Of a DNA stretch of 64,000 nucleotides, positions 1 to 8,236 are shown in pieces. The stretch spans positions 55,839 to 119,838 of the forward strand of contig CADBDA010000015.1 in the NCBI GenBank assembly GCA_902793295.1. The letters are read 5' to 3'. Position numbers and translations under genes: made by a program. Position 1 is the stretch's first letter. Each line of letters opens with the position of its first letter. Below the pieces are notes generated by a model that was not told where the DNA came from, did not search any database, and saw only the letters and a program-made list of their open reading frames with translations. The DNA is from an uncultured Bacteroidota bacterium (GTDB lineage Bacteria; Bacteroidota; Bacteroidia; Bacteroidales; P3).

Positions 1-566
1 TACCGTTTCTTTTTTACTGAAAAACCGAAGGATCCGATTCGTTCGCCCAAACCGTAGTACTTGCCGTGAGAGTAGGCGAGAGGGGCGGCGTGGTTGAGTT
101 GGAAGGCGCCGGTGCCCTTGTCTATCAGTTTTTCTTCGGCGTTGACGGCCACTACATTGGCCATAAACATGTCGTGACTTCCCAGTTCGAGGATGTCGAC
201 CACCTGGCATTCGATGTTGAGCGGCGATTCGGCGATGAGGGGTGCCTTGACGATTTGTGCCGCTTCGGGAGTCAGGTGCATTTCCTTGAACTTGTTGACG
301 TCGCGTCCGCTTTTGACGCCACACCAATCGGTTGCTTTGGCCAGAGACTCGGTGGTGAGGTTGATGACGAATTCCCTTTGTTGGCTGATGATGGCGTGGG
401 ACAGTCTTTCCTTGCGTAGCGAGATGTAGCACATTGGCGGGTCGGTGCAGAGTGTCCCTGTCCAAGCCACGGTGACGATATTGAAGTTGTCCGGATTGTC
501 GCCGCATGTTACCATCACGGCGGGCAACGGATAGATCATCGTTCCGGGTTTGAAGGCTACTTTCAT
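1..566 (-). CDS. Flavin reductase family protein (flavoredoxin-like), 3' end off the window
   Basis: The minus-strand frame opens at ATG 566 and stays open to the window edge (188 codons). The N-terminus reads MKVAFKPGTMIYPLPAVMV, followed by NIVTVAWTGTLCTDPPMCYI, the pattern of FMN-binding split-barrel flavin reductases/flavoredoxins (family knowledge). These bind FMN and reduce it with NAD(P)H or pass electrons to a partner. At about 190 residues the family is nearly complete here, so probably only the last few codons and the stop are missing. The start lies 37 bases after the dnaA stop on the same strand, so it may be co-transcribed with dnaA. The substrate or partner cannot be named from the sequence. 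Confidence 0.8.
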   Translation of the reverse strand, partial: MKVAFKPGTMIYPLPAVMVTCGDNPDNFNIVTVAWTGTLCTDPPMCYISLRKERLSHAIISQQREFVINLTTESLAKATDWCGVKSGRDVNKFKEMHLTPEAAQIVKAPLIAESPLNIECQVVDILELGSHDMFMANVVAVNAEEKLIDKGTGAFQLNHAAPLAYSHGKYYGLGERIGSFGFSVKKKR

Positions 567-602
567 GATGGAGGAAACTGACGAGGGAATTAGTGCGTGT
601 GG

Positions 603-2051
603 CTATTCTCTGAATTTCTTCTCCAGTTCGTCGACCCAGTAGTGGAATTGCTTGTCGGTTTCGTTCAGGTTAGCCACGGTTTTGCAGGCGTGGAGCACGG
701 TGGCATGGTCTTTGTTGCCGCACTGCAGACCGATGATGGCGAGCGACGATTTGGTCATCTTCTTGGCGAAGTACATGGTCAGCTGTCGTGCCTGGACGAT
801 TTCGCGTTTGCGGGTGGGCGACTGGATGCTTTCGATAGGCAGCTTGAAGTAGTCGCACACCACCTTCTGGATATAGTCGATGGTGATTTCGCGAGTGGTG
901 CTTTTGACGAATTTGTCAATCATCTGCTTGGCCAGGTCGAGGGTTATCTGACGGTGGTTGAGCGACGACTGGGCGATGAGCGAAATCAGAGCGCCTTCCA
1001 GTTCACGCACGTTGGTGTTGATGTTGTAAGCGATGTATTCGATGACATCCTGAGGCATTTCGATGCCGTCGTTGGCCAATTTCTGTTTGAGGATGGCGAT
1101 GCGAGTCTCGACGTCGGGTGTGCCCAAGTCAGCAGCCAATCCCCATTTCAGACGCGAAAGCAGCCGCGGTTCGAGAGTGCCAAGTTCCGACGGAGCCTTG
1201 TCGCTGGTGATGATGATTTGGCGGTTTTTCTGGTGCAGATAGTTGAAGATATGGAAGAATGCTTCTTGTGTGTGGATGCCCTTGGTGGCCCAGAACTGGA
1301 TGTCGTCGAGGATGAGAAAGTCGATCATCTCGTAGAAATGGACGAAGTCATTGGTGTTGCGGTTCTTGACAGCGTCGACGTATTGCTGCAGGAATTGTTC
1401 GGAGGTGACGTAGAGCACCGACTTGTCCGGATCTTTCTCTTTGGCTTTGATGCCGATGGCGTGTGCCAAGTGGGTCTTGCCCAAGCCGACACCGCCGTGC
1501 AGGAGCAGGGGGTTGAAGGAGGTGCGGCCAGGATTTTCGGCCACGGCGAAACCGGCGGCTCTGGCCAGGCGGTTGCAGTCGCCCTCGACGAAGTTCTCGA
1601 GCGTGTAGTTGGCGTTTAGCTGCGAGTTGATGCGGATTTTGGTGATGCCGGCATAGATGAAGGGGTTGGGGAGCTCCTGGTTCTGGTCGTCCGATTTGAT
1701 GACCAACGGCACGTCCTTGGCACGGTTGAAAGTGGCCTGACGTCCTGTTGAAGGGATATTGGTCGTGATGGGAGTCTCGGCGATGCTGGTATCCATCAGG
1801 ATGCTATATTTGAGCATGCCGTTGGGACCCAGCTGCAGACGGATGGTGTGCTTGAGAAGGTCGATGAAATGTTCCTCGAGCCATTCGTAGAAGAACTGGC
1901 TGGGGACTCTGATGGTCAACACGTTGCCTTCCAGCTGGATGGGGACTATCGGTTCAAACCAAGTCTTGTACACCTGTTCGTTTTCCGGTCCCAGATTGTC
2001 TTTGATTATTTTTAAACAATTTGCCCAAACGGTTTTGTAAGTTTGTGTCAT
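603..2051 (-). CDS. dnaA: Chromosomal replication initiator DnaA
   Basis: 482 residues, the usual length. DnaA is the AAA+ ATPase that opens the chromosomal origin and recruits the helicase. Domain I is recognisable at the N-terminus (WANCLKIIKDNLGPENEQVYKTWF split over the first 32 residues). A variable linker follows, then the AAA+ domain with Walker A GGVGLGKTH (about residues 185-193) and Walker B FLILDDIQF. The C-terminal helix-turn-helix carries the signature GNKDHATVLHACKTV, close to the consensus DHxTVxxAC that reads the DnaA box. A possible minus-strand -7 element (GAACTTTG, 2124-2117) differs from TAnnTTTG at its first base. The upstream gap is long and AT-rich. Start ATG 2051 gives a standard domain I. 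Confidence 0.97.
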   Translation of the reverse strand: MTQTYKTVWANCLKIIKDNLGPENEQVYKTWFEPIVPIQLEGNVLTIRVPSQFFYEWLEEHFIDLLKHTIRLQLGPNGMLKYSILMDTSIAETPITTNIPSTGRQATFNRAKDVPLVIKSDDQNQELPNPFIYAGITKIRINSQLNANYTLENFVEGDCNRLARAAGFAVAENPGRTSFNPLLLHGGVGLGKTHLAHAIGIKAKEKDPDKSVLYVTSEQFLQQYVDAVKNRNTNDFVHFYEMIDFLILDDIQFWATKGIHTQEAFFHIFNYLHQKNRQIIITSDKAPSELGTLEPRLLSRLKWGLAADLGTPDVETRIAILKQKLANDGIEMPQDVIEYIAYNINTNVRELEGALISLIAQSSLNHRQITLDLAKQMIDKFVKSTTREITIDYIQKVVCDYFKLPIESIQSPTRKREIVQARQLTMYFAKKMTKSSLAIIGLQCGNKDHATVLHACKTVANLNETDKQFHYWVDELEKKFRE

Positions 2052-2748
2052 TTCAGAATTTGTTTCAAATAAATTTACAATTACTTATCTCAAATAAGTC
2101 ATGCGATTTTGTGATGCAAAGTTCTCACTATTTTTCTTCACACCGTTTGAAAAAAAAATTTGCATGTTTCGCTTTTTTTTATTAGACAAAAATGCCCTTT
2201 ACGGCCTAACCACACCTAATGATTTATAAATTCATTAAACTACAACAAATTATTTAAACAATAGCATTTTTGAAGGCCATTAAAGATACGATATTTTTTT
2301 AAATGAAAAAAAAAATTTGCAAAAAAATCACATTTTTTTCTACTCTTTTTGTTGAAAAAAAATAATCGTTTGTAATCGAACAAACTATCGTGTTTTGTAT
2401 TTGTATTTGTTTGTTATATAGTAGTTTATGATAAATAATTGATTTATAGAAAACATTTGGGAAGGGCATTTCTTTACTCCTCAGATTTTCACGATTTTCG
2501 CCATTTGAGGATGTTTGTTCAACAATGACGGTTGAAATCTTTTGACGTGTGAAAAGGTATTTTTTCAATTTTTTTTCGACGGCCTGTTTCGGTGTTGGGG
2601 ATGGATGGCGCGGAAAGTGTGCTGTTGAAAAAAATATATATGAATAATATCATTAATATGTAAAAAAAGTGTAACTTTGTAACACTTTGATAAAGGTGAT
2701 AATTGTTCTAAGTAATTATAAATTAATCTATTTAAATTAAAACAAAGA
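2052..2748. other. AT-rich intergenic region between dnaA and serC (possible origin region)
   Basis: About 700 bp without a credible gene between divergent dnaA and serC. It is very AT-rich, with many A and T runs of 7-10 bases. It holds the serC promoter at its right end and presumably the dnaA promoter at its left. I looked for DnaA boxes (TTATNCACA and its complement) and saw no perfect copy, so an oriC role is suggested only by position next to dnaA and by composition. An 89-codon minus-strand frame at 2299-2568 is probably chance: it is low complexity and has no recognisable domain. Confidence 0.35.
2672..2679 (+). promoter_or_regulatory. serC promoter, -7 element TAACTTTG
   Basis: TAACTTTG matches the Bacteroidota primary sigma -7 consensus TAnnTTTG and lies 69 bases before the serC ATG. 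The region 20-30 bases upstream is A/T rich without a clear TTTG -33 box. Confidence 0.65.
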
Positions 2749-3864
2749 ATGAAAACAGCTTATAATTTCAATGCAGGTCCTTGTGTCCTGCCCAAAGAGG
2801 CCATTGAGTCCACCATCAATGCCATCCGTGATTTCGACAACACCGGTATCGGTCTGCTCGAGATCAGCCACCGCACCCCCGGTTGGGAGCGCACCATGGA
2901 AGAAACCCGTCAGCTTTGGCGTGACCTGCTGAACATCCCCGCTGAGTATGAAATCCTTTTCCTCGGTGGTGGTGCCAGCACCGGCTTCATGGATGTTCCC
3001 GCCAACCTGCTCAACAAGAAGGCTGCTTACCTGCAGACCGGTGTTTGGGCTAAGAAAGCTGCCAAAGAGGCTAAGAACTTCGGCGAGACCGTGATCGTTG
3101 CCTCCAGCGAAGACAAGACCTACAGCTACATCCCGAAGGGTTGGACCGTTCCCGCAGACGCTGACTACTTCCATATCACTACCAACAACACCATCTATGG
3201 TACCGAGATCCGCAAGGACTTTGCCGCCAACGAGATCAACAACGTCATGCTCGTTGCTGATATGAGCTCCGACATTATGAGCCGTCCCGTCGACGTGAAG
3301 AAATATGGTCTGATCTACGGTGGTGCTCAGAAGAACGTCGGTCCTGCCGGTGTCACCTTCTACATCGTCCGCAAGGACATTCTTGGCAAGATCACTGATC
3401 GTCAGTACATGAACCCGCTGCCCACTATGGTCGACTTCCGCACCCACGCTGCTGAAGAGGCTAAGAACATTTCCATGTTCAATACTCCTCCGGTGAGCGC
3501 TATCTTCGTCATGCACGAGACCCTGAAGTGGGTTAAGAACACCATTGGCGGTGTTGCTGAGATGGAGAAGATCAACCTCAAGAAGAGCGCTATGCTCTAC
3601 GAGGAAATCGACCGCAACAGCCTGTTCCGTGGTACTGCCGAGAAGGAAGACCGTTCCATCATGAACCACTGCTGGGTGATGGCCGAGGGCCGCGAGAACC
3701 TGCAGGATGCTTTCATGGCTTTCGCCAAGGAGCGTGGCATGGTCGGTATCAAGGGTCACCGCTCGGTCGGTGGTTTCCGCGCCAGCCTTTACAACGCTTG
3801 CCCCATCGAGGCCGTCGAGGCTCTCGTCCAGTGCATGCAGGACTTCGAAAAAGCCAACAAGTAA
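2749..3864 (+). CDS. serC: Phosphoserine aminotransferase SerC
   Basis: 371 residues, typical for class V aminotransferases of this family. It converts 3-phosphohydroxypyruvate and glutamate to phosphoserine and 2-oxoglutarate, the second step of serine synthesis; it also serves PLP synthesis in some bacteria. Visible signatures: N-terminus MKTAYNFNAGPCVLPKEA, GGGASTGFM (phosphate/PLP contacts), DMSSDIMSRPVD, and the Schiff-base lysine in YGGAQKNVGPAGV. The C-terminal HRSVGGFRASLYNACP is also typical. It is followed by serA on the same strand, so two steps of the phosphorylated serine pathway sit side by side. A hairpin lies in the 157-base gap to the serA start. Its codon use is noticeably GC-rich and even, as in highly expressed genes. 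Confidence 0.97.
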   Translation: MKTAYNFNAGPCVLPKEAIESTINAIRDFDNTGIGLLEISHRTPGWERTMEETRQLWRDLLNIPAEYEILFLGGGASTGFMDVPANLLNKKAAYLQTGVWAKKAAKEAKNFGETVIVASSEDKTYSYIPKGWTVPADADYFHITTNNTIYGTEIRKDFAANEINNVMLVADMSSDIMSRPVDVKKYGLIYGGAQKNVGPAGVTFYIVRKDILGKITDRQYMNPLPTMVDFRTHAAEEAKNISMFNTPPVSAIFVMHETLKWVKNTIGGVAEMEKINLKKSAMLYEEIDRNSLFRGTAEKEDRSIMNHCWVMAEGRENLQDAFMAFAKERGMVGIKGHRSVGGFRASLYNACPIEAVEALVQCMQDFEKANK

Positions 3865-3874
3865 AATGATTCTC

Positions 3875-3910
3875 AACAATGCCTATGGCTTACAAGCTGT
3901 AGGCATTGTT
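3875..3910 (+). terminator. Hairpin between serC and serA (weak terminator or attenuator)
   Basis: Inverted repeat AACAATGCCTA (3875-3885) / TAGGCATTGTT (3900-3910) with a 14-nt loop. The following sequence is only moderately T-rich, so full termination is uncertain; partial read-through into serA is likely. Confidence 0.5.
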
Positions 3911-4021
3911 TGATTATTGTTATAAAAAATGGAAATTAAAGACATTAGAGACGGTTTTGAAAAGAAGATTCAGAAAGAGTCTGCTTATGTCTTTGTTAAT
4001 CAAATCAAGATTTACAATAAA

Positions 4022-4942
4022 ATGAAAGTTTTAGTTGCTACCGAGAAACCTTTCGCAAAAGTGGCCGTTGACGGCATCCGCGAAGTGGTTGAGAAGAACG
4101 GCCATACCCTGGCACTTCTCGAGAAATATACCGACGTGAACGATTTTTACGCTGCTGTTGCTGATGCTGACGCTCTGATCGTCCGCAGCGACAAGGTCAC
4201 CAAGGAAGTTATCGACCACGCCAAGAACCTGAAGATCGTTGTGCGCGCCGGCGCCGGTTACGACAACCTCGACCTCGAGGCCTGCACCGCCCGTGGCATC
4301 ATCGCCATGAACACTCCCGGTCAGAACAGCAATGCTGTCGCTGAACTCGTGATGGGTCTGCTCGTCTTCTGCGTCCGCAATTTCTACAACGGCAAGAGCG
4401 GCAGCGAGCTGATGGGCAAAAAACTTGGTATCCTCGCTTTCGGTAACGTGGGACGCAATGTGGCCCGCATCGCTAAAGGTTTCGGTATGGATGTCTATGC
4501 ATACGATGCATTCCTCACCGCTGACCAGATCAACCAGAGTGGCATGGCCAAGGCCGTTGCCAGCCAGGACGCCCTGTTCGAGACTTGCGATGTAGTGTCC
4601 CTCCACATCCCCGCTACCGCTGAGACCAAACAGAGCATCAACTATGCCCTCGTCAACAAGATGCACAAGGGCGGTATCCTGGTCAACAGTGCCCGCAAGG
4701 AAGTCATCAACGAGCCCGAACTGCTCAAACTGATGGCTGAGCGCACCGACATCAAATACATCACCGACATCATGCCCGATGCCGATGCTGAATTCAAGGC
4801 ATTCGAAGGCCGTTACTTCGCCACACCCAAAAAGATGGGTGCCCAGACCGAAGAGGCCAACATCAACGCTGGTATCGCTGCTGCCAACCAGATCAGCGAA
4901 TACTTCAAGAGCGGTTGCACCAAATTCCAGGTGAACAAATAG
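4022..4942 (+). CDS. serA: D-3-phosphoglycerate dehydrogenase (short form, no ACT domain)
   Basis: 306 residues from ATG 4022, which gives the normal N-terminus MKVLVATEKPFAKVAVDGI. An in-frame ATG at 3929 would add 31 residues without family support. It oxidises 3-phosphoglycerate to 3-phosphohydroxypyruvate with NAD+, the first step of serine synthesis. The Rossmann fold is visible as KLGILAFGNVGRNVARIAKG; substrate arginine and neighbours appear in VNSARKEVINEPELL. The usual catalytic His of the (T)PHxG motif is replaced by lysine: ATPKKMGAQTEEAN. Such a lysine variant of short, ACT-less enzymes is known from Bacteroidetes and Entamoeba (established knowledge, recalled), so the enzyme is probably active. 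With no ACT domain, serine feedback through that domain is not expected. A clear terminator follows. Confidence 0.93.
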   Translation: MKVLVATEKPFAKVAVDGIREVVEKNGHTLALLEKYTDVNDFYAAVADADALIVRSDKVTKEVIDHAKNLKIVVRAGAGYDNLDLEACTARGIIAMNTPGQNSNAVAELVMGLLVFCVRNFYNGKSGSELMGKKLGILAFGNVGRNVARIAKGFGMDVYAYDAFLTADQINQSGMAKAVASQDALFETCDVVSLHIPATAETKQSINYALVNKMHKGGILVNSARKEVINEPELLKLMAERTDIKYITDIMPDADAEFKAFEGRYFATPKKMGAQTEEANINAGIAAANQISEYFKSGCTKFQVNK

Positions 4943-4965
4943 TATTATTAGGAATACAATATTAT

Positions 4966-4994
4966 AAAGGGGAAGTTCTTTCTTCCCCTTTTTT
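4966..4994 (+). terminator. Rho-independent terminator after serA
   Basis: Stem AAAGGGGAAG (4966-4975) / CTTCCCCTTT (4982-4991), 6-nt loop, with the T-run continuing to 4994. It closes the serC-serA unit. Confidence 0.85.
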
Positions 4995-5066
4995 AGTTTT
5001 TTTTCTGCTTCGGGAACGTTCCCCACTTTGGATTGTCCCATGTTTGTTTTAGTCTGATTTCCCCTG

Positions 5067-6014
5067 ATGGCATCTGTACTGTATATCTTTAATCCGGAAC
5101 ACGATCTTTGTTTGGCCAATGGCGACCGGCATTATATGCCGCCATCGTCGGCGGTACAGTTTGCCTTTGCCGGTGTTGAGGCAATGCGGATATTGTATGG
5201 TGACGACGCATGTGTGGTTGCCGCTGCAGGCTATGGTGAATGGAAGAATGCCCATCCCGACTTCACCCCATCGCGTATTGTCCCTTGGGGATGGAATCTG
5301 AGGTTGAAACAGCAGCTGGTAGAGCTGGGTGTTGCGTCCGAACTGCTGCCCGACGATGATAGGTTGGAACGTATGCGAAAGCTGCAGCATCGAGCTACAT
5401 TGCTGCCTTTGCAGCCGCATGCCTCGCAGTGTTGTGATGAAGCATCGGTGTCGGCTTTTGTAGAGGCTCATGGCGAAGTTGTGATGAAATCGCCATGGTC
5501 GGGCGCGGGCAGAGGTCTGCGGTGGGTGTCGCGACAGTTGGGCGAGAAAGACCGCTTCTGGTTGCATCGTGTGCTGCGGCAGCAGGGTTCTGTTGTGGTG
5601 GAGCAGCGCTTCCGACGGTTGTATGATTTTGCCATAGAGTACGTTGTGGAGCAGGGGCATGTCCGCAAAACAGGATATTCCCTGTTCGAAACCCAATCGG
5701 GGGTGTATCGCTGCAATCATCTGCTTGCCGATGCTGACATACGCCGACAGGTGGGTATTGGTGACGCCTTGGAAGAACGACTGCTGACATGGTTGGACGC
5801 GACGGTGGCTCCCTACTATGAGGGTCCGCTGGGTGTGGACCTTTTCACCACCGAGGATGGCAGCTGTAAAGTCTGCGAGATGAATCTGCGGCATACGATG
5901 GGCATGGTGGCGCATAGTTATTTGGAACGACGTCCGTGGGCAGTGGGTGAGCGTTGGATCTTTTCCCCGACAGACCTATATCGAACATTATCAAACATAC
6001 GTGAACGACAATAG
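5067..6014 (+). CDS. ATP-grasp-like protein of unknown function
   Basis: 315 residues; no exact function recognised. The N-terminus reads YIFNPEHDLCLANGDRHYMPP, a conserved opening of an uncharacterised Bacteroidetes family. The middle has VMKSPWSGAGRGLRWV, which looks like the ATP-grasp nucleotide-binding strand and glycine loop. The C-terminal GPLGVDLF...CEMNLRHTMGMVAH looks like the ATP-grasp metal-binding strand with its Glu/Asn pair. From this I infer ATP-dependent ligation of a carboxylate to an amine or thiol. No signal peptide, so cytoplasmic. It is separated from serA by a terminator and lies 19 bases before mntP, so it is probably co-transcribed with mntP. Substrate unknown. Confidence 0.6.
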   Translation: MASVLYIFNPEHDLCLANGDRHYMPPSSAVQFAFAGVEAMRILYGDDACVVAAAGYGEWKNAHPDFTPSRIVPWGWNLRLKQQLVELGVASELLPDDDRLERMRKLQHRATLLPLQPHASQCCDEASVSAFVEAHGEVVMKSPWSGAGRGLRWVSRQLGEKDRFWLHRVLRQQGSVVVEQRFRRLYDFAIEYVVEQGHVRKTGYSLFETQSGVYRCNHLLADADIRRQVGIGDALEERLLTWLDATVAPYYEGPLGVDLFTTEDGSCKVCEMNLRHTMGMVAHSYLERRPWAVGERWIFSPTDLYRTLSNIRERQ

Positions 6015-6033
6015 TCTATAACAATTATAAGCG

Positions 6034-6609
6034 ATGATTAACCTGCAACTATTATTGGAAACATTTCTTTTGGCCCTGGCGTTGTGTGTCGACACGCTGG
6101 TCGTGTCCACCTCCAGCACTTTTGCCAGCAAGATGAGCTATCGTCGAGGTGTGCTTATGGCGCTGGTCTTTGCTTTCTTTCAGGGCTCTTTTCCGTTATT
6201 GGGTGCCCTGTTGGGTGGAGCTTTCCGCGAATGGATGGCTGCTGTTGACCATTGGGTGGCTTTCGGCTTGCTTTCGTTGGTGGGCGGCAAGATGATGCTG
6301 GATGCTTTGCGAGGAGGTGACGAACCCTCGCGACTTGACGTCACCCGGTTTGGGACGATGTGTCTGTTGGGTGTGGCCACCTCCATCGATGCTTTCGTGA
6401 TCGGCATAGGGCTCGGATTGAGTGGAGACGGGCTCTTTGTGGCATTCAATGTCGTTGTGATAGCTGTTGTGACTTTCATTGCAGCATTGTTGGGTCTTTT
6501 TCTGGGCAGACGCAACGTGCCGATACCCGAGCGCGTCACTACGTTTGTGGCGGGCCTTGTGTTGGTCGGTTTGGGACTCTACACGTTGCTGGAGCAGCTG
6601 TGCGTCTGA
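6034..6609 (+). CDS. mntP: Putative manganese efflux pump MntP
   Basis: 191 residues, the normal size for MntP (two repeats of three membrane helices, six in all). It exports Mn2+ across the inner membrane. The two repeats each carry the conserved aspartate in a helix: LALCVDTLVVSTSS near residue 16 and VATSIDAFVIGIGLGLSG near residue 112. The rest is strongly hydrophobic with short polar loops. The start lies 19 bases after the ATP-grasp-like gene. I see no Mn-responsive riboswitch upstream, since the leader is too short, so regulation would come from the promoter of the preceding gene. Confidence 0.88.
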   Translation: MINLQLLLETFLLALALCVDTLVVSTSSTFASKMSYRRGVLMALVFAFFQGSFPLLGALLGGAFREWMAAVDHWVAFGLLSLVGGKMMLDALRGGDEPSRLDVTRFGTMCLLGVATSIDAFVIGIGLGLSGDGLFVAFNVVVIAVVTFIAALLGLFLGRRNVPIPERVTTFVAGLVLVGLGLYTLLEQLCV

Positions 6610-6668
6610 GTGGCCGGTGTCAATACTAAAAATGGGGTTTTGGCGTTATGCGTTAAAATACGCTCGTC

Positions 6669-7274
6669 ATGAAATCACATCACATTCATTTCCGTCCTTT
6701 TTTTATGCTTTTCCTGTCGCTGCTTCCTGTGGCAGTGCAGGCGCAGTTTGCCATGGGCTTGCGCCCCTCGTTGTCCACCTATGGCGGTTTTGATGACCGT
6801 CGTCGGGCTGAGGTGAGTCTTGTTACGGGCACTTTTGGCGAGCATTCGCGAATGGAGTTCAACTTCGGCTGGGGACATCGCATGCTGCTGACTTCAAGCG
6901 TTGTCGATAACGGTAACGGACAGCAGCAGGTGCAGTACAATGATGAGCGGCAGTTTTGGGGCGGAGCCACTGTGCTGTATGAGCAGAGCCATCGCATTCT
7001 GTGGCGGTTGCACTATTATGCAGGCTTTGGAGCTTCGGTTTATTTCAGTCCCGACCAATTGGAGATAATGGGCGTGGATGTGGTGTTGGGATTGGAACTG
7101 CGGCTGAAAATACCATTACAGGTGACGATTGACTATAGGCCGATGCTGGATGTGCTTGACGGGTTGGCCTACTACCATACGGTGGGGTTGGGAGTCCGCT
7201 ATCAGTTCCGGATGCCTGAACCCGAACCTGAGCCGAAATTCTGGCAGCGGTGGAAAAAGAAGTTGTTGGAATAG
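6669..7274 (+). CDS. Exported small beta-barrel-like protein, function unknown
   Basis: 201 residues. The N-terminus has a hydrophobic signal segment ending VAVQAQF, a likely signal peptidase I site (AQA/F). The mature part alternates polar and aromatic/hydrophobic residues (for example HRILWRLHYYAGFGASVYF), as in outer-membrane beta-barrels of 8-10 strands, and nears its end with YHTVGLGVRYQFRMP. After that comes a Pro/Glu run (PEPEPEP) and a basic tail WQRWKKKLLE, an unusual C-terminus for a barrel. No family recognised. It lies 59 bases after mntP and converges with the endonuclease gene. Confidence 0.55.
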   Translation: MKSHHIHFRPFFMLFLSLLPVAVQAQFAMGLRPSLSTYGGFDDRRRAEVSLVTGTFGEHSRMEFNFGWGHRMLLTSSVVDNGNGQQQVQYNDERQFWGGATVLYEQSHRILWRLHYYAGFGASVYFSPDQLEIMGVDVVLGLELRLKIPLQVTIDYRPMLDVLDGLAYYHTVGLGVRYQFRMPEPEPEPKFWQRWKKKLLE

Positions 7275-7351
7275 AAGAGGGGAGGGCTGCCCATTGTCAG
7301 TGTTGGTGGGCAGGTATAGATAGGAGGCGGAAGCGCCAAAGGAGAAAAAGT

Positions 7352-8188
7352 TTATAGATCGAAGACAATGCCGATCGGATAGTGGTCGGAGATGAACCGG
7401 ACACCGTATTTGCGGGTGAGGGTGATGAATTTTTTGACAACAATGTCGCGAGTGAATATGTGGTCAATGGTGCAGGGCTTTGAGATGCCGAATCCATTGA
7501 AGGACTCCTTGTTGTCGGTGATTTGTGCGGAGGTGCGCGCATGTGACAAACCTGCTTCAAGCAGAGGGGTGAAAATGTCGCTGTTGGCCTCGACATTCAT
7601 GTCTCCTCCGACGATGACAGGAACACCTTTTTCAACGAAGAGGTCGATGTAGCCCTTGATCAGGATGATGGAATTTTTGCGGGCGGAAGTGCCTTTGTCG
7701 TCGAGTTGGGTGTTGATGTAGTAGAACTCCTTGCCGGTAGCTTTGACACGGAATTTAGCCATGGTGAAAATGCGGAGTCCTTCGGCGTCCCAACCTTTGG
7801 AGACTCTTTGGGGTGTGTTGCTCAGCCAGCGAGTTCGGTGTGACACCAGTTCCAGTTTGGAGTAGTCGTAGAGGATGGCGGTATAGAATCCGCGGGTAAG
7901 ACCGTTGTCGCTGGCAAATCCCACGCGGCGATATTCGTTGCGGAAGATTCGGTCGATGTAGGAGAGTTGGTCAAGGAGCGCTTCTTGGACCGCGATGACG
8001 TCAGGATGTTCGGTGGTGATCATGCGGGCAAAGGCTTTGCGACGTTTTGTCCAAGCATTATCGCTATCACTCGGAGTGTCACTGTTGGCATGGATATTGA
8101 TAGAAAGAGCTTTGATCTCCTGGGCCTGTAGAGGGGCCGCGGAGGTAACTCCAATAAATATCAGTATGATCAACAGTGTTTTTTTCAT
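7352..8188 (-). CDS. Secreted endonuclease/exonuclease/phosphatase family protein
   Basis: 278 residues with a signal peptide (MKKTLLIILIFIGVTSAAPLQAQ). The mature protein has the EEP fold motifs in order: ALSINIHAN, DVIAVQEAL (metal-binding Glu), VGFASDNGLTRGFYTAILYD, FYYINTQLDDKG, VIVGGDMNVEANS (catalytic Asp/Asn) and ISDHYPIGIVF (catalytic Asp-His). Members cut DNA, sphingomyelin or phosphoinositides; the substrate cannot be told from the sequence. Export argues for a periplasmic or extracellular phosphodiesterase acting on nucleic acid or phospholipid head groups. It lies 48 bases after the HAD gene on the same strand, probably one transcript. Confidence 0.85.
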   Translation of the reverse strand: MKKTLLIILIFIGVTSAAPLQAQEIKALSINIHANSDTPSDSDNAWTKRRKAFARMITTEHPDVIAVQEALLDQLSYIDRIFRNEYRRVGFASDNGLTRGFYTAILYDYSKLELVSHRTRWLSNTPQRVSKGWDAEGLRIFTMAKFRVKATGKEFYYINTQLDDKGTSARKNSIILIKGYIDLFVEKGVPVIVGGDMNVEANSDIFTPLLEAGLSHARTSAQITDNKESFNGFGISKPCTIDHIFTRDIVVKKFITLTRKYGVRFISDHYPIGIVFDL

Positions 8189-8236
8189 GGGTTTGTGGCA
8201 GGTGTTAGTTTATATAGATTAGTTAGATTAAATAGA

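Noticed and set aside
597..1619. Long plus-strand ORF opposite dnaA
   Set aside because: Mirror of the dnaA reading frame caused by codon bias; no recognisable family, and dnaA is certain.
2299..2568. 89-codon minus-strand ORF in the AT-rich gap upstream of dnaA
   Set aside because: Low-complexity Lys/Ile/Phe/Asn composition from A/T runs, no domain and no promoter of its own; likely chance.
2052..2748. Definite oriC
   Set aside because: No perfect DnaA box seen; kept only as a low-confidence candidate region.
2737..3879. Long minus-strand ORF opposite serC
   Set aside because: Antisense shadow of serC; valine/leucine-rich with no motif.
3929..4021. 31-residue N-terminal extension of SerA
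   Set aside because: The extension is not part of the family and the ATG at 4022 gives the standard start.
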